Source: Phycisphaerales bacterium PN19_bin_20
Lineage (GTDB): Bacteria; Planctomycetota; Phycisphaerae; Phycisphaerales; UBA1924
NCBI GenBank assembly: GCA_021173225.1
Contig: JAJOLK010000011.1
Location: 23,679-87,678 of the forward strand
Reading direction: 5' to 3'
DNA: 64,000 nt
How positions within the stretch are numbered: the first letter of the stretch is position 1; each line of letters begins with the position of its first letter. Shown here in pieces: positions 55,211 through 62,861 of the stretch. The translations under genes were made by a program, and so were the position numbers. A model generated the notes under the pieces. That model was given only the letters and a program-made list of their open reading frames with translations, was not told where the DNA came from and made no database searches.

Positions 55211-56156
55211 AGGCTGTGGGGGGCGCGGGGGGCGTGGGCGGCGTGGGGGCGGAAGTTTTCGGCTCGGCAGGTTCGACGTGGATCAGCAGCGTGCGGACGC
55301 TGGGGATTGCGGCGCGGACGGCGGCTTTGACGCGGCCTTGGAGGGCGTGCGCGTCGGCGACGGTCATGGTGGGGTCTACGTGCAGGTGCATGTCAACGAG
55401 GTGACCCGGGCCGCTCTTGCGGGCGGTGAGCTTTTCTACGAGCGCCACGCCGGGGACGGCTTGCGCGTGCTGGCGAACGCTGGGAAGCAGGTCGTGGGGG
55501 GCGGCGTCAAGGAGCTCGAGCAGCGCGGGGCGTGCGAGGTGGCGCGCGGTGATGGCGATGACGCCGCTGGCGATGAGGGCGGCGACTTCGTCGGCGTAGA
55601 CCAGCTCGGGGATGCCGGTGGCGCGTGGGCCCCAGATGGCAACGGTGACGCCGAGGAACGCGGCGAGGCTGGTCATGGCGTCTGAGCGTTGGTGCCAGGC
55701 GTCGGCGTGCGCGGCGCTGCTGGCGTGGCATTTGGCCCCACGCACCAGCAGGCGGAAGAGGCCCTCTTTGATGAGGATGACCGCGAGCAGGACGATGAGC
55801 GTCCAGACCGCTGGCGGCGAGTGGGGCGTAAAGAGCTGCTGGAAGCTTTCGACCACGATGAGCGCGGCGGCGACGAAGAGCAGGATGCCGACGCAAAGAG
55901 CGGCGACGGCCTCGGCCTTGCCGTAGCCGTAGGGATGGTTGTCGTCTGGCGGGCGGGCGGAGACGCGGAGTGCCTGCCAGACAACGAGTGAGCCGAGCGC
56001 GTCGGCGAGGCTTTCGACGGCGTCTGCGATGAGTGCGGTGGAGTTGCCCAAGAGGCCGGCGACGAGCTTGCCGAGGGCGAGGAGGATGCTGGCGACGAGG
56101 GCGATGAGGGTGTTGCGGAGCAGTGCGCGGGGCGGGGGCTTGTCGGGAGGCTGCAT
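55173..56156 (-). CDS. Cation diffusion facilitator (CDF) transporter
   Basis: A 327-residue inner-membrane metal/proton antiporter. ATG at 56156 precedes the first helix. Six membrane helices (about 15-220) include ALIADAVESLADALGS with the TM2 Asp residues and HADAWHQRSDAMTS with the TM5 HxxxD. HPYGYGKAEA follows TM2. The cytoplasmic C-terminal domain (about 225-310) holds VDMHLHVDPTMTV. The metal is probably Zn or Mn. A 50-residue Pro-rich upstream extension is unlikely to be translated. The C terminus is Pro/Ala-rich. Confidence 0.9.
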   Translation of the reverse strand: MQPPDKPPPRALLRNTLIALVASILLALGKLVAGLLGNSTALIADAVESLADALGSLVVWQALRVSARPPDDNHPYGYGKAEAVAALCVGILLFVAAALIVVESFQQLFTPHSPPAVWTLIVLLAVILIKEGLFRLLVRGAKCHASSAAHADAWHQRSDAMTSLAAFLGVTVAIWGPRATGIPELVYADEVAALIASGVIAITARHLARPALLELLDAAPHDLLPSVRQHAQAVPGVALVEKLTARKSGPGHLVDMHLHVDPTMTVADAHALQGRVKAAVRAAIPSVRTLLIHVEPAEPKTSAPTPPTPPAPPTAFMPGHAAAPPSH

Positions 56157-56239
56157 GGTGGTGGGCGGGTTGGTGGTGGGCTGGGTGAGCAAGGCTCTTG
56201 AGTTTACCGGCGGCGGTGCGGCTGTATACTGGGCCCAGC

Positions 56240-57073
56240 ATGGATCAGGGTGCCTTGCAGAGTGCGGCGGGGTTGGGCGAGGGTGCCGCCGGGGGCGAGT
56301 GGCTGTCACTGATTGCGCCGGCGCACAACGAGCAAGAGAACATCGGGCCGCTGGTGGCGGAGGTGGCGTTGGCGTTTTTGCAGCTTGAGGCGATGGGCGT
56401 GCGGTGCGAGCTGATTGTGGTGGACGATGGGTCTACTGATGGGACGCGGGCGGCGGTGCTGGCGGAGGCGCGGGGGCGGGCGTTTGTGCGGTGCGTGGCG
56501 ATGAGCCGCACGGCGGCGGGCAAGGGCAACGGCCAGTCGGCGGCGTTTTACGCGGGTGTGCGTGCGTCGCGCGGGTCTTTGGTGGCGACCATCGACGCGG
56601 ACTTGCAGAACGACCCGGTGGACCTGATCAAGATGGTGGCGAGGCTGCGCGAGAGCGGGGCGGACATGGTGCAGGGTGATCGCAGCCACGCGCGCAAGGA
56701 CAACGCGGTACGGCGATTTACGAGCGTGGTTGGGAGGTTCTTTCGGGGGCTGATTTTGGCGGACGCGGTGCGCGACACGGGTTGCAGCCTGCGGGTGCTG
56801 AAGCGTGAGTTTGCGGTGGGGTTGCCGTTGCAGCTGCGCGGCATGCACCGGTTTATTCCGGTGACGGTGGCGGACCTGGGCGGGCGTGTGGTGGAGATGG
56901 ACGTGTCGCACCGCCCGCGCGTGGCGGGGACGACAAAGTATGGATTTGGAATCTGGCAGCGCGCTATCCCGGGGCTGATTGACTGCTTTGCGGTGCGGTA
57001 TATGCGGAACCGGCGGCGGAGCGTTGAGAGCGTTGAGCTGCCGCTGGCGGGGGCGGCGGGGGTGCCAGGGTGA
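56240..57073 (+). CDS. Glycosyltransferase family 2 (DPM1/ArnC-like)
   Basis: A 277-residue GT-A enzyme. LSLIAPAHNEQENIG starts the fold, VVDDGSTDGT binds the nucleotide, and TIDADLQNDP holds the DxD metal site. Such enzymes make polyprenyl-phosphate sugars from UDP- or GDP-sugars. Unlike DPM1/ArnC with membrane anchors, no C-terminal helices are present. Its stop overlaps the LAB_N gene start by four bases (GTGA), so the two likely act together. Confidence 0.88.
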   Translation: MDQGALQSAAGLGEGAAGGEWLSLIAPAHNEQENIGPLVAEVALAFLQLEAMGVRCELIVVDDGSTDGTRAAVLAEARGRAFVRCVAMSRTAAGKGNGQSAAFYAGVRASRGSLVATIDADLQNDPVDLIKMVARLRESGADMVQGDRSHARKDNAVRRFTSVVGRFFRGLILADAVRDTGCSLRVLKREFAVGLPLQLRGMHRFIPVTVADLGGRVVEMDVSHRPRVAGTTKYGFGIWQRAIPGLIDCFAVRYMRNRRRSVESVELPLAGAAGVPG

Positions 57074-57750
57074 GCGATGGTGTGAAGCGAAAGGGCGTTC
57101 GCTGGGAGCCTGTGGCGGCGATGATCGCGCTGCTGCTGCTGGGGGCGTGGGTGGCGTTTGCGCCCGACGTGCCACAGGAGCGGCGTGACGGCGCGACGCG
57201 GGTGAAGCTGACGATCGGGAACCTGAAGGGCGCGGTGGACTGGATGCCGGCGCGGAAGGCGAGCGGCGACGGCGTGGCGCTGCCGTCGCGGGACTTCTAT
57301 TTGCACTATCGCGATGGGACCAGCGTGGGGCCCAAGAGCGCGGCGGAGATGGAGGCGGTGGTCGGGCGTGCGGGGATGGTGCATCTGACGCGGGTTGGGA
57401 GCAACGATCTGTTCAGGCTGCTGAACGTAACCGGGTGGATCGGCGTGCTGTGGGTAGCGGCGGGGTTTGGCGGGCAGCTTGCGTTTAGCGGGCGGTGGCT
57501 GCTGCAGTGGTTTATCAGCGAGAAGAGCAAGAGCAGCACGGTGCCGGTGGCGTTCTGGTGGCTGAGCCTGGTGGGGAGCGTGATTCTGTTCGCGTATTTC
57601 GCGTGGCGTCAGGACCTGGTGGGGACGCTTGGGCAGACCAGCGGCCTGGTGATCTATGCGCGGAACATCAGGCTGATTGCGAAGCAGCAGCGGCGTGAGG
57701 CGCGGGCGCGGGTTGAGGGGCCAGATGCGCTGCCGCCGAGCGCGGGATGA
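57070..57750 (+). CDS. Membrane protein with lipid-A-biosynthesis N-terminal (LAB_N) domain
   Basis: A 226-residue membrane protein. TM1 is near 14-30. Residues 110-210 match the LAB_N domain found in front of some lipid-A-disaccharide synthases (GWIGVLWVAAGFGGQLAFSGRWLLQWFISE, VPVAFWWLSLVGSVILFAYF, DLVGTLGQTSGLVIYARNIRLI), with three helices. An insert between TM1 and the domain is polar. Start GTG overlaps the GT2 gene. The pair could glycosylate a lipid. Confidence 0.85.
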   Translation: MSDGVKRKGVRWEPVAAMIALLLLGAWVAFAPDVPQERRDGATRVKLTIGNLKGAVDWMPARKASGDGVALPSRDFYLHYRDGTSVGPKSAAEMEAVVGRAGMVHLTRVGSNDLFRLLNVTGWIGVLWVAAGFGGQLAFSGRWLLQWFISEKSKSSTVPVAFWWLSLVGSVILFAYFAWRQDLVGTLGQTSGLVIYARNIRLIAKQQRREARARVEGPDALPPSAG

Positions 57751-57793
57751 GGGGGAAGGGATCGAGGGAAGAGGCAAGGGCTGTTGGCCCGAT

Positions 57794-57890
57794 GGCAGGA
57801 TGTAATCCTGCCCCACGCGATGCAATAAGGTAGGCAGGATGTAATCCTGCCCCACGCGAAGCAATAAGGCAGGAAGGTTGGAATCCTGCC
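57794..57890 (-). repeat. Dispersed palindrome, copies 8-10 in tandem (inverted)
   Basis: Copies are at 57794-57812, 57833-57851 and a diverged one at 57868-57890. The spacer reads CCCCACGCGA...GCAATAAGG. The period is 39, then about 35 bases. They lie between the converging LAB_N gene and glycosyltransferase gene. Confidence 0.9.
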
Positions 57891-57923
57891 CCGCGCGGGT
57901 GTTACGCCTTCGATACCTGCGCG

Positions 57924-59756
57924 TCACGGCCGGGTAAGGGCGGCCTCGACGGCGGGCATGAAGTCAGTCTCAACCACGCGGTCCCAGCTCATCAGCCCGG
58001 CGAGCTTCTGGCCAAGGGCCAGGTGTGCGTCGCGCTGGGCCTGGGTGGTGGGCAGGCGATCGGCGAGCTGGGCGGCGAGCTGTGCGCAGAGACGGTCTTC
58101 AATCTCCAAGCGCTGCGCGTCGGTCATGTGCTGGGCGGCGTGGGCCTGCGCGTCGGTGGGGGTTGGCGCGGTGACGCCGGCGAAGTCAGCGGGGAGGACC
58201 AGGTCGCAGCGGTCGAGCTTGAGCTCACTGATGGCGCGTTTGACCAGGCCCATGCAGCCACAGACGGTGCTGGTGACGCAGATGGCGCCGGCGTGCAGGG
58301 GTTCGAGCTGGGCGATGCCGAAGGGCTCGTAGGTGCTCATGCCCAGTTCGACATCGGCGGCGCGGCGGAGGTCGGCGGTGGTGAGGGCCTCGGGCGCGTT
58401 TGGGCCCAGGCGCTGGCGTGAGAAGCCGAACTGGTTGACGAGGATGGCGTGGACGGAGCCGCGGGTGCCGTCTTTGGCGGTGTCGAGGCTGGCGTTGAAG
58501 GTTTGCATCTCGCGGTAGAGGTCGATCTCGGGGCCGACGAGGTCTGGGTAGCCGAGCTGGTGGGCAAAGGGCCAGCGGTAGCGTTCGGCCATGCTTGAGG
58601 CCTGCATAAAGCTGCGGGTGGGCGCGGCGCAGGTGAGCAGGAGGTAGGCGGCGGTTTTGCCCTTGGCGGCGAGGTGCTTGGCGAGGTGCTTGCAGAGCGT
58701 GAGGTCACGCCAGAGGCCCTTGCTTGGGACGGGGCGCGTGACGTGGGTGAGCAGGTAGTCTGGGCGGTGGCCCAGGGTGGCGGTGAGCCACTGGTCTACA
58801 AGTGCACGCGAGCGTGCGCGGTCAGCGGGTGTGACGGGGCGCGCGGGCAGCCCGTTGTAGACCACGCGGGTGCGGCTGGTGCGCATGGCGGGTGAGAGGA
58901 AGCGGAGCTCGTCGGCGGTTTCCGGGCCGACGGCCATGACGCCGTCAAGGACGTGCGTGCGTGAGACTAGTGCGTGGCGGCCGAAGTCCGATTGATCGCC
59001 GAAGACCTCGCCGACGCTCTGGTTCTTGGCCATGGCGTTGTTCATGGCGGGGTAGAAGGCGGAGTCGAAGCCTGGGAGGTGCTCGGTGATGCGGCGTGCG
59101 GTGCTGCACTCGTGTGCGTGGAAGAGTGTGCGGAAGCGAGCGCAGTCACCGCCACAGCGCAGGGCGGTGGGCACGCCCATGAACTCATGCGCGATGACCA
59201 CGGCGGGCGGCGCGCCTGAGCGGTTGCTGCCCGGGCCGGCGGCGAGGGCCAGCAGGCTGCAGAGGGCGTGGTAGGCGGGGGCGGCCAGGCGGGTGTACTC
59301 CTCGTAGTCCCAGGAGTGCTCGTAGCGCTGGCTCTCGATGCCGTGGTGCTCGTGGAGGAACCACTTGAAGGTTGAGAGTTGATCGCGGTTGGGGTTTGAG
59401 ACGTCGAAGAGCAGGAGGTCTGCGTCGGCGGTGTTGTGCTCATCACCGGGGGCGTGGAAGGTGCGCGAGCCGTAGACGATGCGGGTGCCGAAGGCGTGCT
59501 CGATGGGCGAGAGCAGGGCGCCGAGGCCTACGGGATCGTGGCGGTCTGGCCCGCTGTAGTAGCAGGCGGTGGGGTGCTCGCCAAGGCGGGCCATGGGGTC
59601 ACTGACGGCGCGGTCTGGGTACGGCAGTGGGCCGACGAGGATGGAGCGGCCGACTTTGGCGCGGTACTGGGCGCTGGTGAGAAGACCTTGCAGGACGGTT
59701 CCGATCCCGCCGAGGTGATCGACCGCCTCGTGGGTCACGTGGATGATCGTGTGCAT
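57924..59756 (-). CDS. Starch/glycogen-synthase-like glycosyltransferase
   Basis: A 610-residue GT-B protein. The N terminus VTHEAVDHLGGIGTVLQGLL resembles the glycogen synthase sugar-nucleotide loop. The C-terminal domain has THVTRPVPSKGLWRDL and ELGMSTYEPFGIAQLEPLHAGAICV (about 477-500), the donor-binding E-x7-E region. It may extend a glucan or another polymer in the cytosol. It is the last of three minus-strand genes (9 bases after a hypothetical gene). Confidence in the broad family is good, in the substrate low. Confidence 0.8.
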   Translation of the reverse strand: MHTIIHVTHEAVDHLGGIGTVLQGLLTSAQYRAKVGRSILVGPLPYPDRAVSDPMARLGEHPTACYYSGPDRHDPVGLGALLSPIEHAFGTRIVYGSRTFHAPGDEHNTADADLLLFDVSNPNRDQLSTFKWFLHEHHGIESQRYEHSWDYEEYTRLAAPAYHALCSLLALAAGPGSNRSGAPPAVVIAHEFMGVPTALRCGGDCARFRTLFHAHECSTARRITEHLPGFDSAFYPAMNNAMAKNQSVGEVFGDQSDFGRHALVSRTHVLDGVMAVGPETADELRFLSPAMRTSRTRVVYNGLPARPVTPADRARSRALVDQWLTATLGHRPDYLLTHVTRPVPSKGLWRDLTLCKHLAKHLAAKGKTAAYLLLTCAAPTRSFMQASSMAERYRWPFAHQLGYPDLVGPEIDLYREMQTFNASLDTAKDGTRGSVHAILVNQFGFSRQRLGPNAPEALTTADLRRAADVELGMSTYEPFGIAQLEPLHAGAICVTSTVCGCMGLVKRAISELKLDRCDLVLPADFAGVTAPTPTDAQAHAAQHMTDAQRLEIEDRLCAQLAAQLADRLPTTQAQRDAHLALGQKLAGLMSWDRVVETDFMPAVEAALTRP

Positions 59757-59765
59757 GCGGAGTGA

Positions 59766-60140
59766 TTATCGACCGATTGGGTCTGCGAGTTGGAGGAGGG
59801 CGTGTAAAAGCTGGCGCGGGTGGTTTGGCCCCGCTGCGGGGGAGAGTTGGAGGTGCAGCGTGGCACCGGCGCGTGTGATGACCAGGGCGGGGGTGCCGGG
59901 CAAGCCAGGCCCGTTGCCTGCGATGAAAGGGGCCGTGATGTGGAGGGCGTCAGCTTCGGGGAGTGTGGCGAGCAGGGCGGGCAGATCAGTGCTGCGGGCG
60001 AGATAGGTGTGCGCGGGCGGGGTGGGGGTGATGTGTGTGATGGAGAAGACGCCGTGCTCTGCGAGAACGCCGGCGAGCTGGAAGCGCAAGTTCAGCGGCA
60101 GCGCGATGGTGAGGGCATGAGAGGAGGCGGGCGGTGTCAT
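59766..60140 (-). CDS. Hypothetical protein between membrane protein and glycosyltransferase genes
   Basis: A 124-residue protein, not recognised. It is mostly beta/alpha with no signal peptide; HALTIALPLNLRFQLAGVLAEHGVFSITHI starts it. Its ATG overlaps the stop of the upstream membrane-protein gene (ATGA) and its stop is 9 bases from the next gene, so the operon position supports it as real. Confidence 0.6.
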   Translation of the reverse strand: MTPPASSHALTIALPLNLRFQLAGVLAEHGVFSITHITPTPPAHTYLARSTDLPALLATLPEADALHITAPFIAGNGPGLPGTPALVITRAGATLHLQLSPAAGPNHPRQLLHALLQLADPIGR

Positions 60141-61354
60141 TGGGGGGTGGACGGCTGGTCAGTGACGGCAGGAGCGGGCCTGGTTGTGGTGACAGGAGTA
60201 GCGGGAGCGGGTTCAGATTCTTCGGGGACCCAGAGTTCGGCGATGTCTTGGCCGTCTACAAGCTGGCGCATAAGCAGGAAGAGCAGCGTGCCGCTTGTGA
60301 AGAAGAGGGAGATGGCGTAGGAGACCAGCAGGAGCCAGGGGGCGGCGGACCACAGGGCGACCGAGGCGAGGGTGATGCGGAGGTGTGAGCGGTCGGTGCT
60401 GCCGGCTTGGAGAGTGTCTGGGACTGGCGCGTTGGTGAGCGCGGCGGCGAGCTGGTTGGTAGCGAGCAAGATGGTGAAGCCGACGCCGAGGGCGATGAGC
60501 GCGACGGCGATCGAGACAAGGGCGTACACGGCGTAGCGCCCGGGTTTGGCCAGCACGTAGGCGAAGGCACGGTTGGTGGCATCGAAGGCGTCTGAGCCTT
60601 CGACAGCGAGGGCGGGCACGAGCATCGGGGCTGCGAACACGTAGAGCAGCATGACCAGCACCAAGGCGAGGGCGATGGCGATAAAGATGAAGAAGGCCAG
60701 CCCGCCGGCGACGGCGGTGATGCGCCAGTCGAAGATCAGGCGGCCGACCAGGGCGGTGACGGCGGCGACGATCCAGACGGCGGCGACCGGTGCAACGACG
60801 ACGCCGACAAGCCCGAGGGTGCGCGACCAGGCAAAGCCGTGGGCCTTGCGCCACGGGAGTGTGGCGCGGAGCGAGACCTCGTAAGCGACAGAGCGCGAGA
60901 CGGCCCCGCCGGTGATCGCGAGCCCGGCGGCGAGCAGGGGCAGGACGATGACGACGGCGGGCCAGTGGGCGCGGAGAAGCTCGAGCGGGACGCCTAGGAA
61001 GAGGTCGTAGAGAGCGCGGGCGGCGAGGGCAGCGTTGACGACGTTAAGCCCGAACAGGCTCGAGAGCAGTTGAAAGAGCTGAGGGGTGAAGCTCTGGCCG
61101 AGCAGCGCGATGGGGCCTTGGGGCAGGTTGTCGCCCGCGATGGCGGTGTAGACGCGATCAACTACGACGGCGGCGAGGACCAGGCCCAGGCACATGATCA
61201 GGCGGCCGGGCGCGGCGGCGAGGCGATAGGAGCGCAGGAGCTTGGGCCAGAGCAAGTGCGCCAGCAGATCATCAAGGGTGATGGGCGAGCGGTGCGTGGG
61301 CAGGAGCCCGTCGCTGAGCCCCGATTGGGCGTGGGTATTCCGACGGGTTCTCAT
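60137..61354 (-). CDS. Polytopic membrane protein
   Basis: A 404-residue protein with about six or seven membrane helices: near 55-75 (RLIMCLGLVLAAVVV), 135-155 (AVVIVLPLLAAGLAIT), 183-205, 215-250 (FFIFIAIALALVLVMLLYVF), 280-305 and 345-370. There is no known domain. ATG at 61354 has GGAG upstream. The C terminus is Pro/Thr-rich. It is first in a three-gene run with a glycosyltransferase, so export or surface polymer work is possible, without direct evidence. Confidence 0.7.
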   Translation of the reverse strand: MRTRRNTHAQSGLSDGLLPTHRSPITLDDLLAHLLWPKLLRSYRLAAAPGRLIMCLGLVLAAVVVDRVYTAIAGDNLPQGPIALLGQSFTPQLFQLLSSLFGLNVVNAALAARALYDLFLGVPLELLRAHWPAVVIVLPLLAAGLAITGGAVSRSVAYEVSLRATLPWRKAHGFAWSRTLGLVGVVVAPVAAVWIVAAVTALVGRLIFDWRITAVAGGLAFFIFIAIALALVLVMLLYVFAAPMLVPALAVEGSDAFDATNRAFAYVLAKPGRYAVYALVSIAVALIALGVGFTILLATNQLAAALTNAPVPDTLQAGSTDRSHLRITLASVALWSAAPWLLLVSYAISLFFTSGTLLFLLMRQLVDGQDIAELWVPEESEPAPATPVTTTRPAPAVTDQPSTPQ

Positions 61355-61509
61355 GGTGGGCTCCGGCGGATGATAACGGCGAGTCTGATGCGGGGTGTTA
61401 CGGGCCGGGGTTTGGCGGGCGACCACTCGAGAAAGCTGGAACTACGGCGGTTGTTTAGTCCGTTTTGGACTAGGATCGGCGTGCCTTGGGTTCGACAAAG
61501 TGAGCGTGC

Positions 61510-62820
61510 ATGAACTCAGCGGACGAGGTTGACCATCGAGGGTTGGGCGTGGTCGGCGCGCCTGCCGTGAGTGGCGGTGCGGGCGCAGAGCCCGGGGCTG
61601 GCGGCGGCCCTGTGGCGGCGGGGTTTGCGGAGGAAGTGCGCCAGGTGGCGATGGGAGTTCGGCTGGCGCTGGCCGAGGCGCTCAACGCGTGCGGGGTGGA
61701 CGTGCGGCGGCCGCAGGAGCTTGGGCGTCAGCTGAAGCTTGACAAGAGTCTGGCGTGGAAGCTCTCACGTGTGGTGACGGACGAGGACCCGCTGGCGGCG
61801 GTGACGCGGCTGCCGGGCCGGTCTGGCGCGCGGCTGATGTTCACGGCGCTGGAGCGAGGCGGTAGCCCGCGCGCGCTGAGCGAGCGGCTGCAGCGCGCGA
61901 TGCAGAGCTTTGAGCAGGCGATTGAGACGCACGCGGGCGACCGCGAGGCCTTTGAAATGATGCTGGCGGAACTGAGCCCGGCGGGGCAAGCGCGGCATGA
62001 GGTTTATCGCGAGATGGCGTTCAAGGGTGCGAGCGCGACCTTTGGTGTGCGTGCGCGGGTTCACCAGGCGTGCCAGCTTGTGCGGCCGACGGTGGGGCAG
62101 CCCGGGATGCTGGACATCGGGACGATCAGTGGGCTGCTGGGGCTGGTGCGGCTGCGGACGCAGACGCCGTGGCCGATAGCGCAGATCCGCAACTTCAGTG
62201 GTGACGGGGAGGTCAAGCCCAGCAAGGCGCTGCTGCCGATGGACCCCGAGGGTGTGACGGCTGAGGGGATGATGCTGGTGCGTGAGTTCAGCTCAAGGTC
62301 TTTGCCGCCGCTGCGTGCGGTGAGCCCGCACCCGGGGTTAATCCGGTTTGAGGTGCAGGGTGATGCTGTGGGTAAGACGGGCGCGATTGACTGTATTTCA
62401 GGGTGGTATGAGCGGTCGACGGTCAGCATGTACCGGACCGAGAGCGACACGCTGGGTGAGCACCTGGTGCACACGGTGACGCCGTGCGAGGTGCTGTACT
62501 TTGATCTGGTGGTGCATACGTCGATGACGTTTGCGTTCAAGCCTGAGGCGGCGGCGTACGGGCTGCTGCCCGGGGGGCTGACGTACCCGCAGGACGGGCG
62601 TGATCGCGGGCGGATTCCGCTGGAGGTGCGGGTGGAGTATTTGGAGGTGGACGATCTTGCGCGGGCGACGCCGGAGATTCCGCGGTATGACCATTTGGTG
62701 GCGATGGGGATTGCGCGGCTTGGTGGGCAGCCCGGCGAGTTCACGGTGCGTCGGGTGCGGGTGCCGTATCCGCCCATGCCGGCGCAGGTGGTGCTGCGGT
62801 ATGAGCTGCCGAGCAGGTGA
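61510..62820 (+). CDS. Orphan protein with possible N-terminal HTH
   Basis: A 436-residue protein of no known family. Residues 40-90 are helical with LGRQLKLDKSLAWKLSRVV, which could be a helix-turn-helix. Residues 100-160 are helical. The rest (about 190-436) is a larger alpha/beta domain ending in VRVPYPPMPAQVVLRYEL. No membrane helices or catalytic motif are recognised. It may be a ligand-sensing regulator; this is a guess from layout. It converges on the ketoacyl synthase gene. Confidence 0.65.
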   Translation: MNSADEVDHRGLGVVGAPAVSGGAGAEPGAGGGPVAAGFAEEVRQVAMGVRLALAEALNACGVDVRRPQELGRQLKLDKSLAWKLSRVVTDEDPLAAVTRLPGRSGARLMFTALERGGSPRALSERLQRAMQSFEQAIETHAGDREAFEMMLAELSPAGQARHEVYREMAFKGASATFGVRARVHQACQLVRPTVGQPGMLDIGTISGLLGLVRLRTQTPWPIAQIRNFSGDGEVKPSKALLPMDPEGVTAEGMMLVREFSSRSLPPLRAVSPHPGLIRFEVQGDAVGKTGAIDCISGWYERSTVSMYRTESDTLGEHLVHTVTPCEVLYFDLVVHTSMTFAFKPEAAAYGLLPGGLTYPQDGRDRGRIPLEVRVEYLEVDDLARATPEIPRYDHLVAMGIARLGGQPGEFTVRRVRVPYPPMPAQVVLRYELPSR

Positions 62821-62861
62821 GGGGCGGAGATGAAGTAGAGTAACCAGGGCAGAGTGACGGG

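Noticed and set aside
56548-57927. A 459-codon minus-strand frame over GT2 and LAB_N
   Set aside because: Shadow of two overlapping, recognisable plus-strand genes.
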